Shown here: positions 54,886 through 63,039 of the stretch, piece after piece
Layout of the letters: each line of letters starts with the position of its first letter
How positions within the stretch are numbered: the stretch's first letter is position 1
From: Atlantibacter subterraneus
Lineage (GTDB): Bacteria > Pseudomonadota > Gammaproteobacteria > Enterobacterales > Enterobacteriaceae
DNA: 64,000 nt
Direction of reading: 5' to 3'
Assembly: GCF_007570865.1 (NCBI RefSeq)
Contig: NZ_VLPS01000001.1
Coordinates: 868,001-932,000 of the forward strand
Notes under the pieces: generated by a model
What the model was told of the DNA's origin: nothing
Databases searched by the model: none
Seen by the model: the letters and a program-made list of their open reading frames with translations, nothing else
Translations under genes and position numbers: made by a program

Positions 54886-54954
54886 TCGCGCCTTTTATAA
54901 CCGTGGTCAATATGACAAAATGCAGTCATAATGACTATCTATGAGGCGCCCGCT

Positions 54955-56508
54955 ATGAGCCTGTCCATCAATCTTCTCGCGACCATTGCCATTCAGCTTC
55001 AACAGGGCATCAGCCATCAGGATCGTTTCCAGCGTTTAATCAGCACCTTACGGGATGTGTTGCAGTGCGATGCCTCGGCGCTGCTGCGTTATGAAGCCCA
55101 GCATTTCCGCCCACTGGCGATTGATGGACTGTCCCCGGACGTGCCCGGCAGGCGTTTCGCCCTTAATGAGCATCCGCGTCTGGAGGCCATCGCCCGTGCC
55201 GGAGATATTGTGCGCTTCCCGGCGGACAGCACCCTGCCGGATCCGTATGACGGCCTGATCCCCGGCCATGAAAGCCTGAAAGTCCATGCCTGCATCGGCC
55301 TGCCGCTGTTTGCCGGGCAAACCCTGATCGGCGCACTTACCCTCGACGGCATGGATCCTACCCAATTCGATAACTTCAGCGACGAAGAGCTGCGACTGAT
55401 TGCGGTGCTTGCCGCTGGCGCGCTGGATAATGCGTTGCTGATCGAACAGCTGGAAAAAAATAACCCGCTGCCTGCCGCCACCGCCGCCCACACTGGCAAC
55501 GCCTCGGGGACGGAGATGATCGGCCTGTGCGCGCCGATGGTGGCGCTAAAGAAGGCAATTGATATTGTCGCGCCGTCAGATCTTAACGTACTGATCAGCG
55601 GCGAAACCGGCACCGGTAAAGAGCTGGTGGCGCGCGCTATCCATGAAGGATCGGCCCGCGCCGCCAATCCGCTGGTGTATCTTAACTGCGCGGCCCTGCC
55701 AGAATCCGTGGCGGAAAGCGAGCTGTTCGGTCACGTAAAAGGGGCATTTACCGGGGCGATCAGCAACCGCAGCGGGAAGTTTGAAATGGCGGATCACGGT
55801 ACGCTGTTTTTAGATGAGATCGGCGAGCTTTCCCTGCCGTTACAGGCAAAATTGCTGCGCGTGTTGCAATATGGCGATATTCAGCGCGTCGGCGACGATC
55901 GCAGTTTGCGGGTTGACGTGCGCGTGTTAGCAGCCACTAACCGTGACCTGAAAGAGGAGGTGATGGAAGGGCGCTTTCGTGCCGACCTGTATCATCGGCT
56001 CAGCGTGTTCCCGCTGGTGGTTCCGGCCTTACGCGAGCGCGGCGACGACAAAGTGGTACTGGCGGGCTTCTTTTGCGAGCAGTCCAGGGCGCGGCTGGGG
56101 TTGGGCAGCGTGGTGCTGAGCGCCAGCGCGCTTACGCATATCCGCGCTTACGACTGGCCGGGCAACGTGCGAGAGCTGGAGCACGCGATCCACAGGGCGA
56201 TTTTACTGGCGGGCGCCACGCAAAACAGCGATGAACTGATCCTCGAAGCCAGCCATTTCGCGCTCACGCCGGGCCTGGAAAGCTCACCCGTGCAGCCTGT
56301 GGAACTTCCGGAAGAAAATCTGGCGCTGCGTGATGCCACCGACGCGTTTCAGAGCCAGCTTATTCGCCGCACCCTGGCGCAAACCAACAATAACTGGGCC
56401 GCCTGCGCCCGGGCGCTGGACATTGACGTGGCGAATTTGCACCGGCTTGCGAAACGTTTGGGGCTTAAAGCGTCCCGGGTCGGGAATAAAACTCGCGATG
56501 TGAATTAA
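54955..56508 (+). CDS. norR: NorR-family sigma-54-dependent activator
   Basis: A 517-aa protein started at ATG 54955 ([18 protein letters not shown]) with GAGG upstream. Residues about 10-170 form a GAF domain very close to NorR ([38 protein letters not shown]). Residues about 200-430 are the AAA+ domain with Walker A GETGTGKE, the sigma-54 loop GAFTGA and [21 protein letters not shown] Fis-type helix-turn-helix ends the protein ([20 protein letters not shown]). NorR senses NO through iron in the GAF domain and activates norVW, but no norVW lies nearby, so this may be a paralogue with another target. Its last 13 codons lie in a direct repeat found again at 58246. Confidence 0.8.
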   Translation: MSLSINLLATIAIQLQQGISHQDRFQRLISTLRDVLQCDASALLRYEAQHFRPLAIDGLSPDVPGRRFALNEHPRLEAIARAGDIVRFPADSTLPDPYDGLIPGHESLKVHACIGLPLFAGQTLIGALTLDGMDPTQFDNFSDEELRLIAVLAAGALDNALLIEQLEKNNPLPAATAAHTGNASGTEMIGLCAPMVALKKAIDIVAPSDLNVLISGETGTGKELVARAIHEGSARAANPLVYLNCAALPESVAESELFGHVKGAFTGAISNRSGKFEMADHGTLFLDEIGELSLPLQAKLLRVLQYGDIQRVGDDRSLRVDVRVLAATNRDLKEEVMEGRFRADLYHRLSVFPLVVPALRERGDDKVVLAGFFCEQSRARLGLGSVVLSASALTHIRAYDWPGNVRELEHAIHRAILLAGATQNSDELILEASHFALTPGLESSPVQPVELPEENLALRDATDAFQSQLIRRTLAQTNNNWAACARALDIDVANLHRLAKRLGLKASRVGNKTRDVN

Positions 56509-56571
56509 GCACCTCCAGCATCGCATCGCGTAACGGGTCGCTTGCCGAACGCAGCCAGACGGCGGCAAGCG
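56471..56571 (+). repeat. direct repeat left of the Hcp effector cassette
   Basis: About 101 bp covering the end of norR, its stop (56506-56508) and the first 63 bp after it. The same block occurs at 58246-58346 with two mismatches. The bases after the norR stop correspond to the C-terminal coding end of the lysR gene, so this copy carries a lysR fragment without its gene. Confidence 0.9.
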
Positions 56572-56747
56572 ATATCTCACCATATATGAGCGGTTAATAT
56601 TAAATAAACACGTAGTCAAAATAACCGCCTTTTTATTGAACATTCTCCAAACTCTATTTATATACAGGTTTTTTTTTGATTTACAAAGCACGTTGTTATT
56701 AAATGTTGTTGAGTTGAATGGACTAGAATAACAAGGATGAAGGATGT

Positions 56748-57902
56748 ATGAGTTGTGCCATCTATCTTAATATCACAGGGCAACGACAGGGATTAATTTC
56801 CGCAGGTTGCAGTACTTCCGCCTCAGTAGGTAATTACTGGCGAGCCGGGCATGAAGGCGAAATCTTAGCATTTTCGCTAGCAAATAAAATCACTAGTACA
56901 GGAAAAGGCTGCAATCTTCAGACGCTCAGTTTTTGCAAACTTGTCGATAAGAGCACGCCTTTACTATGCAACGCCATTAATAACAACGAGTTGCTTTTTA
57001 TGCAGTTTTATTTTTACAGAATAGATAAGGCTGGAAGATGGGAAAAATATTATTTTATTGAGCTTCGCAATGCTTCGGTTGTTAAGTTATTCCACAATTT
57101 TAATTTTAATGACTTGCATAGTGAATCTGTTAGTGTTCAGTACGATTATATTCTCTGTAAAAATATTGTTGCTAATACAGAATTTAGTTACCTGGCTCTA
57201 CCCGTTGACTATAATAATTTGTTTGTACCTTCACCGGCAAACAAAAATCGCACCCTTAATAGCAAAGGCGTTGGAAGGTTGCTTGCTGCTGGCGGTATTT
57301 ACAATGGCAATATTGAAGGGTATAGGAAAACTGCTAAACAACTGGGGGGTGATGCGCCTGCTGGTTATGATCAGGTGATGAATGATCAGGTTAAGGGGGG
57401 TATTATTGCTGGCGTGTCGCTGGTTTCTGCGCTGGGGGTTAGTCGAGCAGAAATGGTTAGCCATCTTTCCCAATTAAATAAACTTCATGTACTTGGAAAG
57501 GTGGAGGGAGAATATTCAGCAATCAATCCTGGGCCTTTGAACGAATGGCTTGCGGAAACCTTTTCAGGTGGAGTTTATAAGGAGATAAGATTAACAGATG
57601 ATACCGTTTTTTTTAGAGGTGGGACGCATTCGGTGCAACTTGGCAGATTTTTTAGTTATGAAACGCCGCAAGGAATAATTCAGACTCGGATGGATAAAGC
57701 TCTCCTACCCGTATGGCCTGACGGAAAGCAATCTCCTCTGGATAGCTACCATGTTATAAGCATTCCAGAAGGTACCAAAATCTATGTTGGTCAGGTGAGT
57801 TATCAAACGGATCTGTATGCGGGGGGAACAGAACAAGTCGTTATCCCGGCCCCATGGGATATTCCGGGAGTAAAAATCTTACATTCAGGAGCTATAAAGT
57901 GA
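56748..57902 (+). CDS. evolved Hcp: type VI secretion Hcp domain fused to a C-terminal toxin-like domain
   Basis: A 384-aa protein from ATG 56748, with AAGGA motifs upstream. Residues 1 to about 155 match Hcp (TssD): MSCAIYLNITGQRQGLISAG, then CSTSASVGNYWRAGHEGEIL, KLVDKSTPLLCNAINNNELL and YYFIELRNASVVKL. Residues about 165-245 form a helical linker (RLLAAGGIYNGNIEGYRKTA). Residues about 250-384 are a distinct domain: NPGPLNEWLAETFSGGVYKE, VFFRGGTHSVQLGRFFSYET, SIPEGTKIYVGQVSYQ and GGTEQVVIPAP. An FRGG-type Arg and the GG-Q segment recall ADP-ribosyltransferase or TNT-like toxins, but this is unproven. Hcp-toxin fusions load inside the secretion tube. The DNA is AT-rich compared with its surroundings, and no type VI structural gene is in the window. 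Confidence 0.85.
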   Translation: MSCAIYLNITGQRQGLISAGCSTSASVGNYWRAGHEGEILAFSLANKITSTGKGCNLQTLSFCKLVDKSTPLLCNAINNNELLFMQFYFYRIDKAGRWEKYYFIELRNASVVKLFHNFNFNDLHSESVSVQYDYILCKNIVANTEFSYLALPVDYNNLFVPSPANKNRTLNSKGVGRLLAAGGIYNGNIEGYRKTAKQLGGDAPAGYDQVMNDQVKGGIIAGVSLVSALGVSRAEMVSHLSQLNKLHVLGKVEGEYSAINPGPLNEWLAETFSGGVYKEIRLTDDTVFFRGGTHSVQLGRFFSYETPQGIIQTRMDKALLPVWPDGKQSPLDSYHVISIPEGTKIYVGQVSYQTDLYAGGTEQVVIPAPWDIPGVKILHSGAIK

Positions 57903-58195
57903 AAGACGAAATTCAGGCATTGCTGATGCGTATCAGCACACTTTTACTGGCTAATAATGAAAGCGTTTGGGGGCTATTATTCCTGGATTTTAGTGAAAGG
58001 CTTAAAGAAAATTACGAATATACTCTTCATGAAATTAAAAACCAGTTTGGAGGCGCTGGCTCCTTTAGCGATCTTATTTTAATGGAGAAGGGGAAGATGC
58101 TTAGTGACGAAAACAACCAATTAAGTAAGATGCAGGATGAGTTATATCGGCTGTTAAAAAAAGAAATCGCATATCTCTCAAGCATTAACAGGTGA
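57899..58195 (+). CDS. putative immunity protein for the Hcp-fused toxin
   Basis: A 98-aa protein read from GTG 57899, which overlaps the toxin stop by 4 bases (GTGA), so the two are translationally coupled. It is acidic and helical with FGGAGSFSDLILMEKGK near residue 50, a GG-GSF-DL motif that I associate with small immunity-like families linked to polymorphic toxins (DUF6966-like, from memory). No signal peptide is seen, so protection would be in the cytoplasm, which suggests a cytoplasmic target of the toxin. AT-rich like the toxin gene. Confidence 0.7.
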   Translation: MKDEIQALLMRISTLLLANNESVWGLLFLDFSERLKENYEYTLHEIKNQFGGAGSFSDLILMEKGKMLSDENNQLSKMQDELYRLLKKEIAYLSSINR

Positions 58196-58239
58196 CTTTA
58201 CGCACTTCTCAATGATCAGAAAAAATAGACGCCTCGGCC

Positions 58240-59160
58240 TCAAACCGTCCCGGGTCGGGAATAAAACTCCCGATGTGAATTAAGCACCTCCAGCATCGCA
58301 TCGCGTAACGGGTCGCTTGCCGAACGCAGCCAGACGGCGGCCAGCGGCAAGCCCTGGCGTGTTGAGCGGGCGTCAACGTTCAGCGGCACAAACGACACGT
58401 CCGGCAGAGAAATCCGGCTGCTCCACTGCGGGACAATCGCCAGCCCTAATTCCGCCGACACCAGGTTGATGATGGTCTGCTTCTCATCGGCCACCTGCGA
58501 AATATGCACCGTTAACCCGGCATCGTGGAACAGATTCATGGTGAGATCGTAACTGTGCGGGCGCGAGCGGCGCTCGGGGACGATCATCGGCTGGTTGGCT
58601 AAATCCTCAATCATCAGCGACTGGCGCAGCGCAAATGGGTGCCGCGACGGCACCGCCACCACAATATCCTCATACAGTAAAAACTGCTGGGCAAACTCCT
58701 CGTCCAGCCGCGCGGGCGGCCTGATAAAAATCAGATCCAGCCGTCCGCTTTTCAGTTTCGGCAGCAGATGAACCGTTTTGTCTTCCATCAGCTGCACTTC
58801 GGCATCGGGATGCGCTTTGCGAAACGCGTGCAGCAGCGGCGGCAGCAGGCCGGTGGCGGCGCTGTCGATGGTGCCGATGCGCAGCAGCGCGGCTCTGTAC
58901 CGGGCGCGATGGCGAAACTGCATGGCGATGGCGTCGGCCTGGGCCAGCAGCTTTCTGGCGTCATCGCGCAGCTGCGTGCCGTCCGGCGTCAGGGCCACTT
59001 TGCGGGTCGAGCGGGTAAACAGCCGGGTGCCAAGCGATTCCTCCAGTAAACGGATATGGCGACCCAGCGCCGAGGGCAGCATATCCAGACGCTGTGCCGC
59101 CTGCCCGAAGTGCAGCGTTTCCGCTACCACCAAAAAGCACCGAAGTTGATGCAGCTCCAT
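58240..59160 (-). CDS. LysR-family regulator of the tartrate operon
   Basis: A 306-aa LysR regulator started at ATG 59160 (MELHQLRCFLVVAETLHFGQ) after GGGGATC. Residues 1-60 form the helix-turn-helix (QAAQRLDMLPSALGRHIRLL, EESLGTRLFTRSTRKVALT); residues about 90-300 are the substrate domain. It is divergent from the tartrate genes and corresponds to TtuA of Agrobacterium vitis in position. Its C-terminal coding end lies within the right-hand copy of the 101-bp direct repeat, and ancestral norR and lysR ends overlapped. Confidence 0.88.
   Translation of the reverse strand: MELHQLRCFLVVAETLHFGQAAQRLDMLPSALGRHIRLLEESLGTRLFTRSTRKVALTPDGTQLRDDARKLLAQADAIAMQFRHRARYRAALLRIGTIDSAATGLLPPLLHAFRKAHPDAEVQLMEDKTVHLLPKLKSGRLDLIFIRPPARLDEEFAQQFLLYEDIVVAVPSRHPFALRQSLMIEDLANQPMIVPERRSRPHSYDLTMNLFHDAGLTVHISQVADEKQTIINLVSAELGLAIVPQWSSRISLPDVSFVPLNVDARSTRQGLPLAAVWLRSASDPLRDAMLEVLNSHREFYSRPGTV
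58246..58346 (+). repeat. direct repeat right of the Hcp effector cassette
   Basis: Second copy of the block at 56471-56571, differing at two bases. It contains the intact lysR 3' end and a remnant of a norR end; similarity to norR reaches further left to about 58230, reading RLGLKPSRVGNKTPDVN against the [13 protein letters not shown] of the intact gene. Confidence 0.9.
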
Positions 59161-59191
59161 GTTGATCCCCGCAGCGATTATTGCATTTTTT

Positions 59192-59216
59192 TGTATAAAC
59201 CCATGTGAATGATACA
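59192..59216. promoter_or_regulatory. possible LysR operator in the ttu promoter region
   Basis: TGTAT at 59192-59196 and ATACA at 59212-59216 form an interrupted inverted repeat between the divergent LysR and MFS genes. It has the T-N-A character of LysR sites but an unusual spacing. Confidence 0.35.
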
Positions 59217-59291
59217 TCAACAAAAGTTTGCATAATCGTTAACAGCAGTCACGAACTGCGTACCCTACATAACGAAAGAGGATCACCTCAC

Positions 59292-60593
59292 ATGACCTGC
59301 AAACTCGAACAACGGGTCTTGCGCAAAATCACCTGGCGCATCGTACCCTTCATCATGCTGCTCTATTTCATTGCCTTCCTCGACCGCGTCAATATCGGTT
59401 TCGCGGCGCTGACCATGAACGACGATCTCGGCTTTTCCCCCACGGTATTTGGCCTCGGGGCAGGGATTTTCTTCCTCGGCTATTTTCTGTTTGAAGTCCC
59501 GTCCAACCTGATCCTGCATAAAGTCGGGGCGCGTATCTGGATTGCCAGGGTGATGATCACCTGGGGGCTGGTCTCCGGCGCGATGGCGTTTGTACAGGGC
59601 ACCACCAGCTTCTACACCCTGCGTTTCCTGCTCGGCGTGGCGGAAGCGGGCTTTTTCCCCGGCATTATTCTCTATCTCAGCTACTGGTTCCCGGCCCAGC
59701 GCCGCGCCCAGGTGACGGCGATTTTTATGGCTGCCGCGCCGATTTCTACTGCCCTGGGTTCGCCGATCTCCGCCGCACTGCTGGAGATGAACGGCCTGAT
59801 GGGCTTCCGGGGATGGCAGTGGATGTTTGTGCTGGAAGCCCTGCCCGCCGTGGTGTTTGGCGTGGTGGTGCTGTTCTGGCTGACCGATAAACCAGAAAAA
59901 GCTAAATGGCTGGATGACGAAGAGCGCAACTGGCTGATGGCGACCCTCGCCGCCGAACAGTCCCGCAAGCAGGCCACTGCCCAGCACAGTGTGCTGAAAG
60001 GGCTGCTCGATCCGCGTGTGCTGGCCCTGGCATTGGTCTACTTCGGCACCTCCGCCGGGCTGTATACCCTCGGCATCTGGTCGCCGCAGATCATCAAAAC
60101 CCTGGGGATTTCCTCGATGACTGTCGGCCTGCTGAACGCCGTTCCTGCCGTGATTGCGGTCATGGCGATGGTGGTCTGGGCGCGTCATTCTGACCGCACC
60201 AATGAACGCCCGTGGCATGTGATCGGTGCCTGCCTGCTGGCGGCCTGCGGTCTGCTGTTTGCCGGAAGCGCTACCACGGTGGTCACCGTGATCCTGGCGC
60301 TGACCATCGTCAACTGCGGCATTAGCGCCTCCAAACCGCCGCTGTGGAGTATGCCGACGCTGTTTCTCTCCGGCCCGGCGGCGGCGGCGGGCATCGCCAC
60401 CATTAACTCCATCGGCAATCTGGGCGGCTTTGTCGGTCCATTCATGATTGGCGTCATCAAAGAACACAGCGGCAGTTACACCTGGGGTTTGTGGTTTGTC
60501 GCCGGTCTGCTGGTGCTCTCTTCGCTCACGGTATTACTGCTCTCATCCATGAACAAAAAGGCTGCGGCCGCCGCGTCGGCGACGCACGTTTAA
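59292..60593 (+). CDS. ttuB: tartrate-type MFS transporter, TtuB family
   Basis: A 433-aa, 12-helix ACS-family carrier started at ATG 59292 (MTCKLEQRVLRKITWRIVPF). FLDRVNIGFAALTMNDDLGF and FLGYFLFEVPSNLILHKVGA are the family signatures shared with phthalate, tartrate and 4-hydroxyphenylacetate transporters. It precedes the tartrate dehydrogenase gene by 24 bases and should import tartrate with protons. The specificity is inferred from the operon. Confidence 0.85.
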   Translation: MTCKLEQRVLRKITWRIVPFIMLLYFIAFLDRVNIGFAALTMNDDLGFSPTVFGLGAGIFFLGYFLFEVPSNLILHKVGARIWIARVMITWGLVSGAMAFVQGTTSFYTLRFLLGVAEAGFFPGIILYLSYWFPAQRRAQVTAIFMAAAPISTALGSPISAALLEMNGLMGFRGWQWMFVLEALPAVVFGVVVLFWLTDKPEKAKWLDDEERNWLMATLAAEQSRKQATAQHSVLKGLLDPRVLALALVYFGTSAGLYTLGIWSPQIIKTLGISSMTVGLLNAVPAVIAVMAMVVWARHSDRTNERPWHVIGACLLAACGLLFAGSATTVVTVILALTIVNCGISASKPPLWSMPTLFLSGPAAAAGIATINSIGNLGGFVGPFMIGVIKEHSGSYTWGLWFVAGLLVLSSLTVLLLSSMNKKAAAAASATHV

Positions 60594-60617
60594 CAACGCA
60601 TTCCAAAGGAACTCAAT

Positions 60618-61685
60618 ATGAAAAATTACTCAATCGCCGCTATTCCCGCTGACGGTATCGGCCCGGAAGTGATCTCCGCCGGGATCGATGTGCTAAAAGC
60701 GCTGGAAAAACGCCTCGGCACGCTGCGTTTCTCCTTCCAGACCTTTGAGTGGGGCTCGGATTATTACAAAGCCCACGGGGTGATGATGCCGGAAGACGGC
60801 CTGGCACAGCTTAAGGCGTTTGACGCCATCTACTTCGGCGCGGTGGGCGCACCGGACGTGCCGGACCATATTACCCTCTGGGGGCTGCGTCTGCCGATCT
60901 GCCAGGGATTCGATCAGTATGCCAACGTGCGTCCAACCCGCATCCTGCCGGGGATTGAGTCGCCGTTGCGCCACGCCGGGCCGGGCGCGCTGGACTGGGT
61001 GATCGTGCGGGAAAACTCGGAAGGGGAATATTCCGGCAACGGCGGACGCGCCCACCGGGGATTGCCGGAAGAAGTCGGCACCGAAGTGGCGATTTTCACC
61101 CGCGTCGGCGTAACGCGCATTATGCGCTACGCCTTCCGTCTGGCGCAGTCGCGCCCGCGCAAATTGCTGACCGTGGTGACCAAATCCAACGCTCAGCGCC
61201 ACGGCATGGTGATGTGGGATGAAATCGCGGCGGAAGTGGCGGCGGAATTTCCGGACGTCAGCTGGGACAAAATGCTGGTGGACGCCATGACGGTGCGCAT
61301 GACGCTGCATCCGCAGTCTCTCGATACCATCGTCGCCACCAACCTGCACGCCGATATCCTGTCGGATCTGGCGGGGGCGCTGGCAGGCAGCCTGGGCGTT
61401 GCGCCGACCGCCAATATCGACCCGGAACGCCGTTTCCCGTCGATGTTCGAACCGATCCACGGCTCGGCGTTTGACATCACCGGCAAGGGCATCGCTAACC
61501 CGGTAGCCAGCTTCTGGACCGCGGCGCAGATGCTGGAACACCTCGGCGAAGCCGACGCAGCGGCGCTGCTGCTGAGCGCGGTAGATCAGGTCTGTGCGGC
61601 GGGCATTAAGACGCCGGACGTCGGCGGCAGCGCTAACACCCGTCAGGTGACCGACGCGGTAATCCACGCCATTCTGGAAAGTTAA
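60618..61685 (+). CDS. ttuC: tartrate dehydrogenase/decarboxylase TtuC
   Basis: A 355-aa member of the isocitrate/isopropylmalate dehydrogenase family. AIPADGIGPEVISAGIDVL is the N-terminus, RENSEGEYSGNGGRAHRG marks tartrate dehydrogenases, and VTKSNAQRHGMVMWDE and FEPIHGSAFDITGKGIANP carry the metal and NAD sites. It oxidises L-(+)- or meso-tartrate and can decarboxylate to D-glycerate, also acting on D-malate. Third gene of the ttu set, followed 10 bases later by the kinase/reductase gene. Confidence 0.93.
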   Translation: MKNYSIAAIPADGIGPEVISAGIDVLKALEKRLGTLRFSFQTFEWGSDYYKAHGVMMPEDGLAQLKAFDAIYFGAVGAPDVPDHITLWGLRLPICQGFDQYANVRPTRILPGIESPLRHAGPGALDWVIVRENSEGEYSGNGGRAHRGLPEEVGTEVAIFTRVGVTRIMRYAFRLAQSRPRKLLTVVTKSNAQRHGMVMWDEIAAEVAAEFPDVSWDKMLVDAMTVRMTLHPQSLDTIVATNLHADILSDLAGALAGSLGVAPTANIDPERRFPSMFEPIHGSAFDITGKGIANPVASFWTAAQMLEHLGEADAAALLLSAVDQVCAAGIKTPDVGGSANTRQVTDAVIHAILES

Positions 61686-61695
61686 CGGAGGGGCT

Positions 61696-62967
61696 ATGGC
61701 AATCTCTCAGGATGCACAATACCGTGGCGAACTGCGGGAGATTTTCCAGGCGGCGATCCAGCGGGCCGACCCGAGCGACGCGCTGCGTCAGGCGCTGCCG
61801 GAAAAGCCTGGCGGACGCTGTGTGGTGGTCGGCGCGGGCAAGGCCAGCGCCGCCATGGCGGCGGTGCTGGAATCCGCCTGGCCGGACGTGGCGCTGAGCG
61901 GCGTGGTAGTGACGCGTTACGGCCATGCGGTGGCGTGCCAGCGTATCCGGATTATTGAAGCGGCCCATCCGGTATCGGACTGCATGAGCGAAATGGCGTC
62001 GATGCTGGCGCTGGAAAGCGTAAAGGACCTGGGACCGGACGACTGCGTGATTGCGCTGATGTCCGGCGGCGGATCGGCGCTGCTGGCGCTGCCCCGGTCT
62101 GGCATAACCCTGGCGGATAAGCAGGCGCTCACCAAATCGCTGTTGCGCAGCGGGGCGACCATCCACGAAATCAACGTGGTGCGCAAGCAGCTGTCGGATA
62201 TCAAGGGCGGGCGGCTGGCGAAAGCGGCGTATCCGGCGCGGGTAGTGACGCTGGCGATCAGCGATGTGCCGGGGGATGACCCCGGCGATATCGCCTCTGG
62301 CCCGACGGTCGCGGATAACAGTTCGGCGGCGCAGGCGCAGGCGATTCTGGCGCGCTATCAGATCCCGGTGCCGGAGGCGGTGCGGCAGGTACTGGACCAG
62401 CCGCGCGAGCCGGTGCGGGAAAGTGATATCCGCAGCGAGGTGCGAACGATCGCCACGCCGCACTCGGCACTACAGGCGGCGGCGCAGATGGCTGAAAAGC
62501 TCGGCTATACGCCGCTGATCCTCGGCGATGCGCTGGAGGGCGAAAGCGCCCAGATGGGCATCATGATGGCCGGGATCGCCCGTTCGGTGAAGCGCCACGG
62601 CTTACCGGTGAAGCCGCCTGCGATCCTGCTGAGCGGCGGAGAAACCACCGTGACGCTGGGCAGCAGCGAGGGCGGGCGCGGCGGGCGCAATTGCGAGTTT
62701 TTGCTCAGCCTGGCGGTGGCGCTCAAAGGCGAGGCGGGGATTTGGGCCATCGCCGGGGACAGCGACGGTATTGACGGCACTGAGGACGCCGCCGGTGCGA
62801 TTATCGGGCCAGATACCCTGACGCGCGGGCCGGATGCCAGCGCATTCCTCGACGCCCATGACAGCTACAGCTACTTTGCCGCGCAGCAGGCGTTGGTGAT
62901 CACCGGCCCGACGCTGACCAACGTTAACGATATCCGCGCGATCCTGATTGCGCCAGAAGATCCCTGA
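61696..62967 (+). CDS. ttuD: glycerate 2-kinase / hydroxypyruvate reductase family protein TtuD
   Basis: A 423-aa MOFRL-type protein. VVVGAGKASAAMAAVLE near residue 40, MSGGGSALLALPRSGITLAD near residue 118, KGGRLAKAAYPARVVTLAIS, DVPGDDPGDIASGPTVAD and the C-terminal LLSGGETTVTLG with GRGGRNCEFLLSLAV define the glycerate kinase type 2 family. TtuD was first called hydroxypyruvate reductase; relatives phosphorylate D-glycerate to 2-phosphoglycerate. It would take the glycerate made by TtuC into glycolysis. Confidence 0.92.
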   Translation: MAISQDAQYRGELREIFQAAIQRADPSDALRQALPEKPGGRCVVVGAGKASAAMAAVLESAWPDVALSGVVVTRYGHAVACQRIRIIEAAHPVSDCMSEMASMLALESVKDLGPDDCVIALMSGGGSALLALPRSGITLADKQALTKSLLRSGATIHEINVVRKQLSDIKGGRLAKAAYPARVVTLAISDVPGDDPGDIASGPTVADNSSAAQAQAILARYQIPVPEAVRQVLDQPREPVRESDIRSEVRTIATPHSALQAAAQMAEKLGYTPLILGDALEGESAQMGIMMAGIARSVKRHGLPVKPPAILLSGGETTVTLGSSEGGRGGRNCEFLLSLAVALKGEAGIWAIAGDSDGIDGTEDAAGAIIGPDTLTRGPDASAFLDAHDSYSYFAAQQALVITGPTLTNVNDIRAILIAPEDP

Positions 62968-63039
62968 AATCGCACAAACCGAAACAGGAAATGGTTATTA
63001 AAGGCTATAACTGTAGGGTATTTTTACAGGAACCCGGTT

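Noticed and set aside
56572-56747. Transposase or integrase remnant beside the Hcp cassette
   Set aside because: The AT-rich sequence before and after the cassette shows no recombinase motif and no terminal inverted repeat; only the long direct repeats are present.
59283-60467. A 394-codon open frame antisense to the tartrate transporter
   Set aside because: High-GC antisense shadow of a well-supported MFS gene, rich in His, Arg and Gly and without a ribosome site. Similar shadows at 36058-37083, 21727-22620 and 60693-61667 were rejected for the same reason.
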